Assembly (NCBI RefSeq): GCF_002929535.1
Contig: NZ_PJJO01000048.1
Span: 1-64,000, forward strand
Direction of reading: 5' to 3'
Source: Cryobacterium sp. Y11
Lineage (GTDB): Bacteria; Actinomycetota; Actinomycetes; Actinomycetales; Microbacteriaceae
DNA length: 64,000 nucleotides
The position numbers and the translations under genes were made by a program. Shown piece after piece: positions 19,388 through 28,584 of the stretch; the stretch's first letter is position 1; the number at the start of each line of letters is the position of its first letter. The notes under the pieces are model-generated. The model was not told where the DNA came from. It ran no database searches and saw only the letters and a program-made list of their open reading frames with translations.

Positions 19388-21150
19388 CCGCGCCAACGCT
19401 GCGCGTGCGTGACCTGCGGGTCGCTTCACCCTTTACCGAGCTGCTGCACGGCATCAGTTTCGACATTGCTCCCGGCGAGCGGGTCGGCCTCATTGGCGAG
19501 TCCGGGTCGGGAAAATCGCTCACCGCGACATCCGTTATGGGGCTGCTTCCGCAGACTCTGACGGCCACAGGGTCGGTACTGGTGAGCGGTATCGACACGA
19601 ACCTGCTCGCCGCACCAGAGCGCCGCCTGAACAAGGTGCGTGGCAACACCATGGCGATGGTCTTTCAGGAGCCGATGACCGCCCTGAACCCACTCATGCG
19701 CGTCGGCGCCCAGGTGGCCGAAATCATGACGATACATCGAACCGAACCCGGCCGACGCCAGGCCAGGGAGCGCGCCATCGACCTGCTGGAACAGGTCAAA
19801 TTGCCAAGCCCCGCCCAGGTTGCTCTCGCCTTTCCGCACCAGCTTTCCGGCGGACAGCGCCAGCGCGTGCTGCTCGCGATGGCGATGGCGAACAACCCCC
19901 AGCTGCTGCTCTGCGATGAACCGACCACAGCGCTCGACGTGACCGTTCAGGCCGAGGTTCTAAAACTCATCAAAAATCTCGTGATCGACCGGGGCTCCTC
20001 CCTGCTCCTGATCACCCACGACATTGCGGTGATCGCCGAGGTCTGCCAGCGGGTGCTCGTTCTGCATCAGGGCACGATCGTCGAAGACGGTCCGGTGGGG
20101 CGCGTGTTGACGGCGCCGCAGCATCCGTATACCCAGAAACTCATCGCGGCCTCCAATCTCGCCGCAGTCGATCATCGTGGCCGCCTGCACACCCTCGCGC
20201 TCCCCGCGCCGGTACCCAGCTCACCTGTACCCAGCTCGGTTGTACCGAGCCGGGTCGAAACGGATGCCGCGGCGCCGCCGATCCTGCCGCCTTACCGCGC
20301 CGCCCACCAGAGCCTTGACCTGGGCGGCCTACCGACAATTTTTAACGAGGTGGCCGGTGTGCCCGTCATTTCGGTGCGGGGCCTCAGCCGGCAGTATCGG
20401 CGGCGCGGCGGCGGCCTGTTTTCCCCGGTACCGATCGTGCACGGCCTGCGGGAGGTGTCGTTCGACGTGGCCGAGGGCCAGCGGTTCGGCATCGTCGGCG
20501 AATCCGGTTCCGGCAAGTCCACCCTCCTGCGCATGCTCTGTGCCCTGGACCAGCCCAGTTCCGGCACGGTCGACGTGCTAGGGCAACCGATCGCTGGTGC
20601 CGCGGAACGGCACCTGCGTGACTTTCGCAGCCAGGTGCAGATTGTCTTTCAGGACCCGATGGGGTCACTGGATCCCCGCATGAAGGTGCGCGATATCGTC
20701 GCAGAACCCCTGCATCACGTCGATCGCACCGAGGCCCTCGCCCGGGTCGAGGCCCAACTGGCCGCCGTCGGACTCGATGCCGACGCGATGGACCGGCATC
20801 CGCATCAGTTCTCTGGCGGCCAACGGCAACGCATTTCGATTGCGCGAGCACTCATCACCCGGCCGCGGGTTTTGGTGGCCGACGAAGCGGTCAGCGCCCT
20901 CGACGTATTGGTACGGGCCCAGGTGCTCAACCTGCTCGCCGACCTGGTCGACGAATATCGGCTCACCCTCGTGTTTGTCTCCCACGATCTCGGCGTCATC
21001 CGTCACCTCTGCGACACGGTCGCCGTCGTTTCCGGTGGACGCATCGTCGAGTGCGGGCCCACCGGCGACGTCTACGACCACCCGCTTCATCCGTACACGC
21101 GGCAGCTGGTCAGCGCGACACCCTCCATCCACGAACTAACCGGCGCGTAG
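19384..21150 (+). CDS. Peptide ABC transporter ATPase, DppD and DppF fused
   Basis: A 588-residue protein with two ABC domains joined by a Pro/Val/Ser-rich linker at about residues 275 to 305. Domain 1 has GESGSGKS, LSGGQRQR and LLLCDEPTTALD. Domain 2 has GESGSGKST, FSGGQRQR and VLVADEAVSALD. Domain 2 has Ala where the Walker B Asp-Glu-Pro normally has Pro (DEAVSA), which is common in this family. It energises the importer encoded by the preceding three genes. Confidence 0.94.
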   Translation: MTAPTLRVRDLRVASPFTELLHGISFDIAPGERVGLIGESGSGKSLTATSVMGLLPQTLTATGSVLVSGIDTNLLAAPERRLNKVRGNTMAMVFQEPMTALNPLMRVGAQVAEIMTIHRTEPGRRQARERAIDLLEQVKLPSPAQVALAFPHQLSGGQRQRVLLAMAMANNPQLLLCDEPTTALDVTVQAEVLKLIKNLVIDRGSSLLLITHDIAVIAEVCQRVLVLHQGTIVEDGPVGRVLTAPQHPYTQKLIAASNLAAVDHRGRLHTLALPAPVPSSPVPSSVVPSRVETDAAAPPILPPYRAAHQSLDLGGLPTIFNEVAGVPVISVRGLSRQYRRRGGGLFSPVPIVHGLREVSFDVAEGQRFGIVGESGSGKSTLLRMLCALDQPSSGTVDVLGQPIAGAAERHLRDFRSQVQIVFQDPMGSLDPRMKVRDIVAEPLHHVDRTEALARVEAQLAAVGLDADAMDRHPHQFSGGQRQRISIARALITRPRVLVADEAVSALDVLVRAQVLNLLADLVDEYRLTLVFVSHDLGVIRHLCDTVAVVSGGRIVECGPTGDVYDHPLHPYTRQLVSATPSIHELTGA

Positions 21151-21247
21151 CCACCTAACGAGATGGCACCTCTGGTAGTAGCGCAGCGATGATCTTCGCT
21201 GCCGCGACCGGACCACCCACCCAAGACCTGTAACCTTGAACAGTCCC

Positions 21248-21320
21248 GCCCCCGTAGCTCAGTGGATAGAGCACCGGCCTTCTAATCCGATTGTCGTAGG
21301 TTCGATTCCTACCGGGGGCA
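21248..21320 (+). tRNA. tRNA-Arg (TCT)
   Basis: A 73-nt tRNA without encoded CCA. The acceptor stem GCCCCCG pairs with CGGGGGC, and the T arm GTAGG-TTCGATT-CCTAC closes. The anticodon loop CTTCTAA gives anticodon TCT, which reads AGA/AGG. The first pair of the anticodon stem is a C-A mismatch (CCGGC against TCCGA), a small oddity. Confidence 0.96.
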
Positions 21321-21381
21321 CAGCAGACGCGTCTCGATGGATGCTGGCAGCGCACTTTCTCGAGGATTGCTAGATTCAAGT

Positions 21382-22203
21382 ATGCGAGAACAACAGGTGC
21401 GAATCATCAAGGAACTCAACGTTTCACCCACCATTGACCCGGCCACCGAGGTTCGCCGCCGGGTAAAATTTCTCAAGGACTACCTCAAGCACACCGGCGC
21501 TGCGGGCCTGGCGCTCGGTATCAGCGGAGGTCAGGACTCCACTCTCGCCGGCCGGCTCTGCGCGCTCGCGATCGATGAACTGGTCGCCGAGGGGTATCCG
21601 GTTACGTTTGTGGCCATGCGCCTGCCGTACGCGGTGCAACGCGACGAAGTGGATGCCCAACTCGCGTTAAAATTCATCCGCCCGCAGTCGCAGGCCTCCT
21701 TCAACATCGAGCTCGCCGTCGACGGCTTCGAAAGCGAGTTTCTAGCGAGCCTGGACGTGGCGATGACCGACTTCACCAAGGGCAACGTCAAGGCACGTTC
21801 GCGCATGATCGCGCAGTACGCCCTGGCCGGTCAACTGGGTCTGCTCGTGGTCGGCACCGACCATGCGGCTGAAGCCGTCACCGGATTCTTCACCAAGTAC
21901 GGCGATGGCGGCTCCGATATTCTGCCGCTCACCGGTCTGACCAAGCGCCAGGGGCGCGCCCTGTTGGTGGAACTGGGAGCCCCCGAACAGCTCTACTTGA
22001 AGGACCCCACCGCCGACCTGCTCGACCATGCGCCGGGCCAGACCGACGAGGCCAACCTGGGGCTGCAGTACGAGCACATCGACGACTTTCTCGAGGGCCG
22101 ACCGGTCGAAGACGAAGTAGCCGAGGCGATCGAAGCGCGCTACCGCAATACCGAGCACAAGCGCCGAGTTCCGGCCTCGCTGTTCGATGACTGGTGGAAG
22201 TAA
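21382..22203 (+). CDS. nadE: Ammonia-dependent NAD synthetase
   Basis: A 273-residue enzyme making NAD from deamido-NAD, ATP and ammonia. The ATP-pyrophosphatase loop GISGGQDST and the [21 protein letters not shown] block are diagnostic. The size matches the short, E. coli-like form without a glutaminase domain, so an external ammonia source is needed. I chose the ATG at 21382; a TAGATT box ends about 9 nt upstream and no ribosome site is seen, so the message may be leaderless. Confidence 0.96.
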   Translation: MREQQVRIIKELNVSPTIDPATEVRRRVKFLKDYLKHTGAAGLALGISGGQDSTLAGRLCALAIDELVAEGYPVTFVAMRLPYAVQRDEVDAQLALKFIRPQSQASFNIELAVDGFESEFLASLDVAMTDFTKGNVKARSRMIAQYALAGQLGLLVVGTDHAAEAVTGFFTKYGDGGSDILPLTGLTKRQGRALLVELGAPEQLYLKDPTADLLDHAPGQTDEANLGLQYEHIDDFLEGRPVEDEVAEAIEARYRNTEHKRRVPASLFDDWWK

Positions 22204-22252
22204 GCGCTTGGCGATCGTGCAGCCCGGCGCTGTCAAAAGTTAAAAAGATAAA

Positions 22253-22281
22253 CCGGTCAGCGCTGCACTAGCGCCGACCGG
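22253..22281 (-). terminator. Rho-independent terminator of the gene at 22299-23063
   Basis: CCGGTCAGCGCT at 22253-22264 pairs with AGCGCCGACCGG at 22270-22281 with one mismatch and a 5-nt loop. On the minus strand it is followed by a T-rich run (complement of 22233-22252). It lies just beyond the end of the minus-strand gene and can also stop nadE readthrough. Confidence 0.8.
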
Positions 22282-22298
22282 CTCGTTCGTGATGTGGG

Positions 22299-23063
22299 CT
22301 AGAGCGTCGGGTCCGCCGAGGAGCGCGTGAGCGGATCGCTGCTGCGCACCTCGAGCTTGTTCACGTCGTCGAGCAGGCGCTGCGTCTCCGTTGACGGAGA
22401 CGCCGGCGAACTAGCCGACGCCGATCCGGGAGCACGGTTGACAGCTGCGGGAGTCAGCGGCGCAGCCCGCACCGGTGTGGGCGCGGAATCGGCCGGCTGG
22501 TACTGGTCGTGGTGCTGCTGAGCGACCCACGCTTCTTGCTCGGCGAGCAGGCTCTTCTCCGTCGACGAATTCTGGGTCTTCCAGCGGTCCAGATCGCCCT
22601 GAAAAATCTTGCGGGCCCGCGCCGGCTTGTTCTGCCATTCAACCAGACGGTCGCGAAACTCCACCAGCGCCGGTTCCAGCTGGTAGCCGAACGTGGCGGA
22701 GGTGCGCTTGAGTTCGTACAGCTCATGGGCGGCCCAGTTCGCGGCGATGCCCGATCCGCGAATGGGAAGCAGCCGAACCTGAATATCGGCCTGCCCGACG
22801 GCACGGTCGCTCATGACCTGTTCCTGTGGCGTGAGCGAGTTCCAGACGGATGCCTCGGTGGCGGCATCGACCAGGGTCGCGATCGCGGCCACCTTGATCT
22901 CGCGATCACGCTGGGTAATGAGCCGCTTGACGGCCCCGCGGGAGATCAACGCCGTCAGCACGCTGGCCACGATGATCGCACCGATAAAGACGACCGCACT
23001 GAAAACCACCGGTTCAGTACTGACATCTGTGAGCCAGGTCACGAAGTTATTCCACCATTCCAT
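22299..23063 (-). CDS. Single-pass membrane protein of unknown function
   Basis: A 254-residue protein with one N-terminal membrane helix (about residues 15 to 40, VVFSAVVFIGAIIVASVLTAL). A helical cytoplasmic part follows, then a Pro/Ala/Ser-rich C-terminal tail. The start ATG at 23063 opens with MEWWNN; the frame is open to 23126. No ribosome site precedes it, but ATAAAAT lies about 8 nt upstream, so a leaderless transcript is likely. No domain is recognised. Confidence 0.72.
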   Translation of the reverse strand: MEWWNNFVTWLTDVSTEPVVFSAVVFIGAIIVASVLTALISRGAVKRLITQRDREIKVAAIATLVDAATEASVWNSLTPQEQVMSDRAVGQADIQVRLLPIRGSGIAANWAAHELYELKRTSATFGYQLEPALVEFRDRLVEWQNKPARARKIFQGDLDRWKTQNSSTEKSLLAEQEAWVAQQHHDQYQPADSAPTPVRAAPLTPAAVNRAPGSASASSPASPSTETQRLLDDVNKLEVRSSDPLTRSSADPTL

Positions 23064-23189
23064 GTGGAGGATTTTATCCGCGCACTTTCTGTTCTGCGGG
23101 ACCAGCCTCGGCGTGCCTCCACCCAATTGGCACCAATGGGTGCAGCGCTAGCGACAACAAACTAGCGAAAGCACGCTATCGAAAACACG

Positions 23190-23465
23190 CTATCGAAAAC
23201 AATCGACGGCGTCTTCGATGCGGCAGAACACGCCGAGGTCGCGGGTTCGGGTCGCAAAGACAACCCGGCGAGCACTGAACCGGTCGCCGTCGACGCCAGC
23301 GTGACGCTCGAGATAGCCGATCACCACCCCGGCCGGATCGACGATGCGCCACAGACCGTCGCGCACGAGAATAAAAGTGCGGCCGCGAATGGTGGGAATT
23401 GCTGGGCCGCGCCGTTCTGGAAGGACTGCGGGCGGGACGGGAATCGGTGCGATGAGAGTGGTCAT
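23190..23465 (-). CDS. Conserved small hypothetical protein
   Basis: A 91-residue soluble protein. The ATG at 23465 is preceded by GAGGAG at a good distance, which supports it as a real gene. The sequence predicts a small beta-rich fold (RGRTFILVRDGLWRIVDPAG, VIGYLERH). It contains the pair FATRTRD and FCRIEDAV. The function is unknown and no partner genes are evident. Confidence 0.68.
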   Translation of the reverse strand: MTTLIAPIPVPPAVLPERRGPAIPTIRGRTFILVRDGLWRIVDPAGVVIGYLERHAGVDGDRFSARRVVFATRTRDLGVFCRIEDAVDCFR

Positions 23466-23622
23466 TCGCGCTCCTCATATGGTCAGCCGCCTGAGAAACT
23501 CAGCTGGCCGCGGGTGTTTCTTTTACCGTATGGGTGACCACCGACATCCGCTTTGGGCGAACATTTGGCAGCGTTGCTGGATCTGCCCGTGGCAGGGGGC
23601 AACGACGAGTTAGTGTGGAAGG

Positions 23623-24147
23623 GTGAATACTTTTGTGATCGCAGGTGGTTGTTTCTGGTGTCTCGATGCTGTCTATCGGGTGCTACGCGGAGTGAGCGAA
23701 GTGGTGTCGGGGTACACCGGCGGTACGACCTCCGACCCGGACTATGAGTCGGTCTGCACCGGACGCACCGGGCACGCCGAAGCCGTCGCGGTGACCTTCG
23801 ACCCGGATGTTATTCCGGCTAGCGTCATTCTCGACGTGTTCTTCACCCTGCACGACCCCACCCAGGTGGGCCGTCAGGGCAACGACATCGGTACCCAGTA
23901 CCGGTCGGCCATGTTCTACACCGATGACGAGCAGAAGCAGATCTTTGAAACGGCTCGCGATCGAGCGAGCGAGTGGTGGGGGTCGGGAATTACGACCACG
24001 ATCGAGCCGCTTGGCGACTACCACGAGGCCGAGGATTACCACCAAGACTTCTTCAACAAGAACCCCGGGCAGGGCTACTGCATGGCCGTTGCCGTGCCGA
24101 AGGTCAACAAGATTCGCAAGTCGTACTCCGAATACTTGATTAACTAA
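23623..24147 (+). CDS. msrA: Peptide-methionine (S)-S-oxide reductase
   Basis: A 174-residue MsrA that repairs oxidised methionine. The catalytic Cys10 sits in GGCFWCLDAVY. Other family blocks are VVSGYTGG, THP-region equivalent FFTLHDPTQVGRQGNDIGTQYRS and EDYHQDF. The start is GTG at 23623 after AAGGGT. It is a stand-alone gene. Confidence 0.96.
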   Translation: MNTFVIAGGCFWCLDAVYRVLRGVSEVVSGYTGGTTSDPDYESVCTGRTGHAEAVAVTFDPDVIPASVILDVFFTLHDPTQVGRQGNDIGTQYRSAMFYTDDEQKQIFETARDRASEWWGSGITTTIEPLGDYHEAEDYHQDFFNKNPGQGYCMAVAVPKVNKIRKSYSEYLIN

Positions 24148-24210
24148 CCGCTCCTCCACAGGTACGCATCACCGGAATACTCCACTGATCCGCACCGCCT
24201 CGCACCACCT

Positions 24211-24293
24211 CGTCGTTCTGGGCCACACACTCTTTGTGTGCGACCCGGGAACGACGAAGACTGGCACGAGTTGTCGTTCCCGGGCCGTGTGCG
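24211..24293 (+). terminator. Long GC-rich hairpin region with alternative partner arm
   Basis: CGTCGTTC at 24211-24218 pairs with GAACGACG at 24249-24256, with further pairing inside (GGCCACACA against TGTGTGCG). A third segment at 24273-24293 (GTCGTTCCCGGGCCGTGTGCG) repeats the left arm, so it can pair with the same right arm. The region separates msrA from the SSB gene. It may act as msrA terminator or as an attenuator for the next gene. Confidence 0.5.
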
Positions 24294-24353
24294 CGGGCTC
24301 TCTGCCTAGCGCCTCGTGATCGTGTTCTCACGAAAACCGTGCCGGGAGAGATT

Positions 24354-24884
24354 ATGAGTGAGCGCATCACGGTATTCGGGGTCATCGGCACCGATCCGCA
24401 CACGAGCGTGGGTAAAAACGGGGCACCGATCACCTCGTTTCGGCTGGCATCGCGCCAGAGTCATTTTGACCAGGCGAAGAAAGAGTGGGTCGATGACCCG
24501 ACCAGCTGGTTTTCGGTCTCGACGTTTCGTCGTCTAGCTCAAAACGCGGCGCAGTCGCTGCATAAGGGCGAGCATGTCATCGTCAGCGGCAAGTTATTGG
24601 TGCGCAACTGGAGCAACGCGGAACGTTCCGGAACGGATGTCGACATACTTGCTGACGTCGTCGGCCACGATCTGACGTGGTACACCACGACGCCGGTGCG
24701 AAGCGCGCAGCCTTCCAAAGCCAACGCGAGTCCGGAGGCACCGGACCCGGTCGAATCAGCCGAATCCGTCGAGTCGGCCACAGCCTATGAGTCGGACAGC
24801 GGGCACATCGACCGCTTTGATGATGGCTTTGTTCCCGCCCCGACCGGCGCTGACCAGGATACGTTTGCCCGTTTAGACTCGTAG
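24354..24884 (+). CDS. ssb: Single-stranded DNA-binding protein paralogue
   Basis: A 176-residue protein with an N-terminal OB fold (residues 1 to about 115; ITVFGVIGTDP, DPTSWFSVSTFRRLAQNAAQSLHKGEHVIVSG). An acidic, Ala/Glu/Ser-rich tail follows. The tail ends in DTFARLDS and lacks the usual acidic DDxxPF tip that binds partner proteins, so this is likely an accessory SSB. I chose the ATG at 24354 because GGGAGAG lies four bases upstream. Confidence 0.88.
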   Translation: MSERITVFGVIGTDPHTSVGKNGAPITSFRLASRQSHFDQAKKEWVDDPTSWFSVSTFRRLAQNAAQSLHKGEHVIVSGKLLVRNWSNAERSGTDVDILADVVGHDLTWYTTTPVRSAQPSKANASPEAPDPVESAESVESATAYESDSGHIDRFDDGFVPAPTGADQDTFARLDS

Positions 24885-24927
24885 CATCGTCCACGCGCGT
24901 GGACCGGGGGAGAGGTAGTTCGTCAGC

Positions 24928-25467
24928 GTGACAGAACCAATGCGACAGGATCAGAGTTCTTCGGTTCAGTGGCGCGCCCGCCGCTCGCGGTTGACCGTGG
25001 CTATGGTCGGCGCGGCGCTGCTGCTCGGCGTCACCATGACGGGTTGCGCGGGTGGTGTGGCGGAGCCCCCGGCTACCAGCGCAGCGCCGGCGCCCGTGGT
25101 CTCGGCGGAGCCCTCGGCCACACCAGCACCAGTAGCGACGCTGCTGCCCGAAGGTTCGGCCGGTGAGAACCTCGCATATTTCAACGTTCTGGCCGCCGCC
25201 GTTACCAAGGCCAACCCCGCGGCTGACGGCCGTGCCTACATCGATGCCCTCGTCGCGGGCGGATTCGACCGCGCCGCGATGGAAGTTACCTTCGATCGCA
25301 CCCAGGCCAATCTCGTGGCCGACTCCGTGCAGTTTTCGGTTCGCTTCGCCGAGGAATGCCTGATTGGTCAGATCGGCCCGGCTAGCGACGGTTTCCACAG
25401 CGTGGTTGCACCGATTTTGTCGACCGGTTTGTGTCTCGTCGGGGTCACCCGGCAAATAGACTGGTAA
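24928..25467 (+). CDS. Lipoprotein of unknown function (possibly DUF6993)
   Basis: A 179-residue secreted protein. After a basic n-region and a hydrophobic helix, the lipobox VTMTGC (about residue 38) marks it as a lipoprotein. A Pro/Ala linker leads to a C-terminal domain with the pair ECLIGQ and GLCLVG. This resembles the actinobacterial DUF6993 family, but I cannot confirm that. The start is GTG at 24928 with GGGAGAGG upstream. It ends 5 nt before ettA. Confidence 0.75.
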   Translation: MTEPMRQDQSSSVQWRARRSRLTVAMVGAALLLGVTMTGCAGGVAEPPATSAAPAPVVSAEPSATPAPVATLLPEGSAGENLAYFNVLAAAVTKANPAADGRAYIDALVAGGFDRAAMEVTFDRTQANLVADSVQFSVRFAEECLIGQIGPASDGFHSVVAPILSTGLCLVGVTRQIDW

Positions 25468-25472
25468 ACACT

Positions 25473-27155
25473 ATGGCCGAATTTATTTACTCAATGGTCC
25501 GCGCTCGCAAGGCGATCGGTGAAAAGCTGATTCTTGACGACGTCACCATGTCCTTCTTCCCCGGCGCCAAGATTGGAGTGGTCGGCCCGAACGGTGCCGG
25601 AAAGTCCACCATTCTTAAGATCATGGCGGGACTGGATACCCCCAGCAACGGCGAGGCGAGGCTGTCTCCCGGCTACACCGTTGGCATCCTGATGCAGGAA
25701 CCGCAGCTTGACGAGAGCAAGACCGTGCTCGAAAACGTGCAGGAGGGCGTGGGGCCGATCAAGGCCAAGGTCGACCGCTTCAACGAAATCAGCCTCGCTC
25801 TCGGCGAACCCGACGCCGATTTTGACACCCTGCTCGCCGAAATGGGTATCCTGCAAGAAGCTATCGACGCAGCGGATGCCTGGGACCTCGACTCCCAGCT
25901 CGAACAGGCTATGGACGCCCTGCGTACCCCGCCGGGTGACTCCGAAGTCGCCAACCTCTCCGGTGGCGAGAAGCGCCGCGTTGCGCTGACCAAACTTCTG
26001 CTGCAGAAGCCCGACCTGCTCCTGCTCGATGAGCCCACTAACCACCTCGACGCCGAGAGCGTGCTGTGGCTCGAGCAGCACCTCGCCAAGTACCCCGGCG
26101 CCGTACTCGCCGTCACCCACGACCGGTACTTTCTCGACCACGTTGCCGAGTGGATCGCCGAGATCGACCGTGGACACCTGTATCCCTATGAGGGCAACTA
26201 CTCCACCTACCTGGAGAAGAAGCAGGAACGTCTGCTCGTGCAGGGCAAGAAGGATGCGAAGCTGTCGCGTCGTCTCGCCGACGAGCTGGAGTGGGTGCGC
26301 TCCAACGCCAAGGGCCGCCAGGTGAAGTCGAAGGCCCGCCTGGCCCGCTACGAAGAGATGGTCACCGCAGCCGAGAGCACCCGCAAGCTCGACTTCGAAG
26401 AAATCGTGATCCCGGTTGGCCCGCGCCTCGGAGCTCAGGTTATCGACGCGACCAAGCTCAACAAGGGTTTCGATGGGCGTGTGCTCATCGACAATCTCAG
26501 CTTCACCCTGCCGCGCAACGGCATCGTCGGCATCATCGGCCCGAACGGCGTGGGAAAGAGCACCCTGTTCAAAACCATTGTCGGCCAGGAGCCGCTCGAT
26601 GGCGGTGAGCTCAAGATTGGCGAAACGGTTGATATTTCCTACGTCGACCAGGACCGCGGCGGCATTGACCCGAACAAAACGCTGTGGGAGGTTGTCTCCG
26701 ACGGTCAGGACTACATTCAGGTCGGCAAGACCGAGATTCCCTCGCGCGCCTACGTATCGACCTTCGGGTTCAAGGGCCCGGACCAGCAGAAGAAGGCCGG
26801 AGTGCTCTCCGGTGGTGAGCGCAACCGCCTCAACCTGGCCCTCACCCTGAAACAGGGCGGAAACCTGCTCCTGCTCGACGAACCGACTAACGACCTCGAC
26901 GTGGAAACCCTCGGTTCGCTCGAGAACGCGCTGCTTGAGTTTCCCGGCTGCGCCGTGGTGATCACCCACGATCGGTGGTTCCTTGACCGGGTGGCCACGC
27001 ACATCCTCTCGTATGAAGGCACCGACGATAACCCAGCCAACTGGTACTGGTTCGAGGGCAACTTCGAATCGTATGAGCAGAACAAGATCGAGCGTCTCGG
27101 CCCTGACGCGGCCAAGCCGCACCGTTCCGCCTACCGCAAGCTCACTCGCGATTAG
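25473..27155 (+). CDS. ettA: Energy-dependent translational throttle protein EttA
   Basis: A 560-residue ABC-F protein that binds the ribosomal E site and tunes elongation to the ATP/ADP ratio. It has two ABC domains (GPNGAGKST with LSGGEKRR, and GPNGVGKST with LSGGERNR). An arm insertion and the EttA-specific signature at the start (MAEFIYSMVRARKAIGEK) are also seen. Start ATG at 25473; the frame is open to 25431 but that part overlaps the lipoprotein gene. Confidence 0.97.
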   Translation: MAEFIYSMVRARKAIGEKLILDDVTMSFFPGAKIGVVGPNGAGKSTILKIMAGLDTPSNGEARLSPGYTVGILMQEPQLDESKTVLENVQEGVGPIKAKVDRFNEISLALGEPDADFDTLLAEMGILQEAIDAADAWDLDSQLEQAMDALRTPPGDSEVANLSGGEKRRVALTKLLLQKPDLLLLDEPTNHLDAESVLWLEQHLAKYPGAVLAVTHDRYFLDHVAEWIAEIDRGHLYPYEGNYSTYLEKKQERLLVQGKKDAKLSRRLADELEWVRSNAKGRQVKSKARLARYEEMVTAAESTRKLDFEEIVIPVGPRLGAQVIDATKLNKGFDGRVLIDNLSFTLPRNGIVGIIGPNGVGKSTLFKTIVGQEPLDGGELKIGETVDISYVDQDRGGIDPNKTLWEVVSDGQDYIQVGKTEIPSRAYVSTFGFKGPDQQKKAGVLSGGERNRLNLALTLKQGGNLLLLDEPTNDLDVETLGSLENALLEFPGCAVVITHDRWFLDRVATHILSYEGTDDNPANWYWFEGNFESYEQNKIERLGPDAAKPHRSAYRKLTRD

Positions 27156-27167
27156 GTAGTTAGACAG

Positions 27168-27638
27168 GTGAAGCTGCATGTACCGATCCGCCTGCGCTGG
27201 TCAGACCTCGATGCCTACGGTCACGTCAACAATTCCGAGATGCTGCGCCTGCTCGAAGAGGCGCGCATCCTGGCATTCTGGGTGACCGAAGACAGTGGGG
27301 CGGTCGGTGCGAGCACCGCGGTGCTCGACGGGCGCCCGGGCGCCGACACGTTGACGCTCATTGCGCGGCAGGAGATCGAGTACCTGGCGCCGGTGCCGTA
27401 CCTGCGTCAGCCGCTCGACGTGCGGCTTTGGCTCGGCAAGCTGGGTGGTGCGAGCCTCGACGTCTGCTACGAGGTCTACAGCCCCGAGGGTGTCGCGCCG
27501 GAGGTGCTCTACGCCAGGGCGAATGCCACCATCGTGCTCGTCGATGCGGCAAGCGAACGTCCGCGCCGCATCAACGACACGGAACGTGCGGCCTGGACTC
27601 CGTATCTCGATGACCCGATCGTGTTCGCCCGGCGATAA
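27168..27638 (+). CDS. Acyl-CoA thioesterase, hot-dog fold (4HBT)
   Basis: A 156-residue single hot-dog protein of the YbgC/FadM type. The active-site region RLRWSDLDAYGHVNNSEMLRLLEEAR has the catalytic Asp and the HVNN motif. It hydrolyses acyl-CoA thioesters. The start is a GTG at 27168, 12 nt after ettA. It is convergent with a second, unrelated thioesterase gene. Confidence 0.93.
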   Translation: MKLHVPIRLRWSDLDAYGHVNNSEMLRLLEEARILAFWVTEDSGAVGASTAVLDGRPGADTLTLIARQEIEYLAPVPYLRQPLDVRLWLGKLGGASLDVCYEVYSPEGVAPEVLYARANATIVLVDAASERPRRINDTERAAWTPYLDDPIVFARR

Positions 27639-27644
27639 TCCGAG

Positions 27645-28520
27645 CTACTCAAGCACGATGGGCACGCGCAGCATGCCCTCCTGTGCAACGGTGGCCAAGA
27701 GCACGCCGTCGCGGCTAAAGATGCTGCCCGTGGCGAGGCCGCGACCGCCCTGGGCGCTCGGCGAATCCTGCACGTAGAGTAGCCATTCGTCGACCCGGCC
27801 GAAGCGGTGCCACCACATGGCGTGGTCAAGGCTTGCGACCTTGAGGCCCGGCGAGGACCAGGCGATACCGTGCCGGCGCATGATGGGTTCCATGATCGAG
27901 TAATCGCTCGCGTAGGCCAGCGCAGCGCGGTGCAGGTCGGGATCGTCGGGCAGCGGTGAAAAAGTTTTCATCCACACGGCCTGCCGTGAGGTGTGCTCGC
28001 CATTGACCTTGAGATAAATGGGGGAGGGTACGTGACGCATGTCGAACGGGCGTTCGCTGGCCCAGTACCGCGCCACTGAATGGTCGATGTGCGAGAGCGA
28101 ATCGGATGCCGTCGGCAGGCTTTCCGGGTCGGGAATGCCGGTCGGCATGTCAATGTGGTGCTCTAGGCCTTCGTCGGCGTCCTGGAACGAGGCGATCATC
28201 GACAGGATCGGCACGCCGTCCTGGTAACACTGGGTGCGGCGGGTGGAGAATGAGCGGCCGTCATGGATGCGTTCGACCGAGAAAGTGATCGGCTGGTTGA
28301 CATCACCGGGGCGCAGAAAGTAACCGTGCATGGAGTGCACGCTGCGTTCGTCCGGCACCGTGCGCATGGCTGCGACGAGCGACTGGGCGAGCACCTGCCC
28401 GCCGAACACGCGGCCGAGCGGCATCCACTGGGATGGCCCGGTAAAGATGTCCTCGTTGGTTCGAGCACCGGTGTCGGTCAGATCGAGGGCGGCCAGGAGG
28501 CCTTCCGTCGGCTTGTGCAT
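27645..28520 (-). CDS. tesB: Acyl-CoA thioesterase II
   Basis: A 291-residue double hot-dog thioesterase. The family signature GRVFGGQVLAQSLVAAMRT is near residues 35 to 55, followed by HSMHGYFLRPGD and SFSTRRTQCYQDG. The active-site Asp is expected in the LDHAMWWH region. I chose the ATG at 28520, which has GAGGAG nearby; the frame is open to 28538. It removes CoA from medium and long acyl chains. Confidence 0.95.
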   Translation of the reverse strand: MHKPTEGLLAALDLTDTGARTNEDIFTGPSQWMPLGRVFGGQVLAQSLVAAMRTVPDERSVHSMHGYFLRPGDVNQPITFSVERIHDGRSFSTRRTQCYQDGVPILSMIASFQDADEGLEHHIDMPTGIPDPESLPTASDSLSHIDHSVARYWASERPFDMRHVPSPIYLKVNGEHTSRQAVWMKTFSPLPDDPDLHRAALAYASDYSIMEPIMRRHGIAWSSPGLKVASLDHAMWWHRFGRVDEWLLYVQDSPSAQGGRGLATGSIFSRDGVLLATVAQEGMLRVPIVLE

Positions 28521-28584
28521 GATGTCTCCTCGGCACATTCGCTTCCGCGGCCTGCGGTCGTGGCGTACCTTGATAGTTTAGAAG

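Noticed and set aside
21155-21379. Minus-strand open frame of 74 residues
   Set aside because: It runs straight through the tRNA-Arg gene and its [15 protein letters not shown] text is the typical false translation of a tRNA.
25491-27179. 562-residue minus-strand open frame
   Set aside because: It is antisense to ettA, whose two ABC domains are unmistakable.
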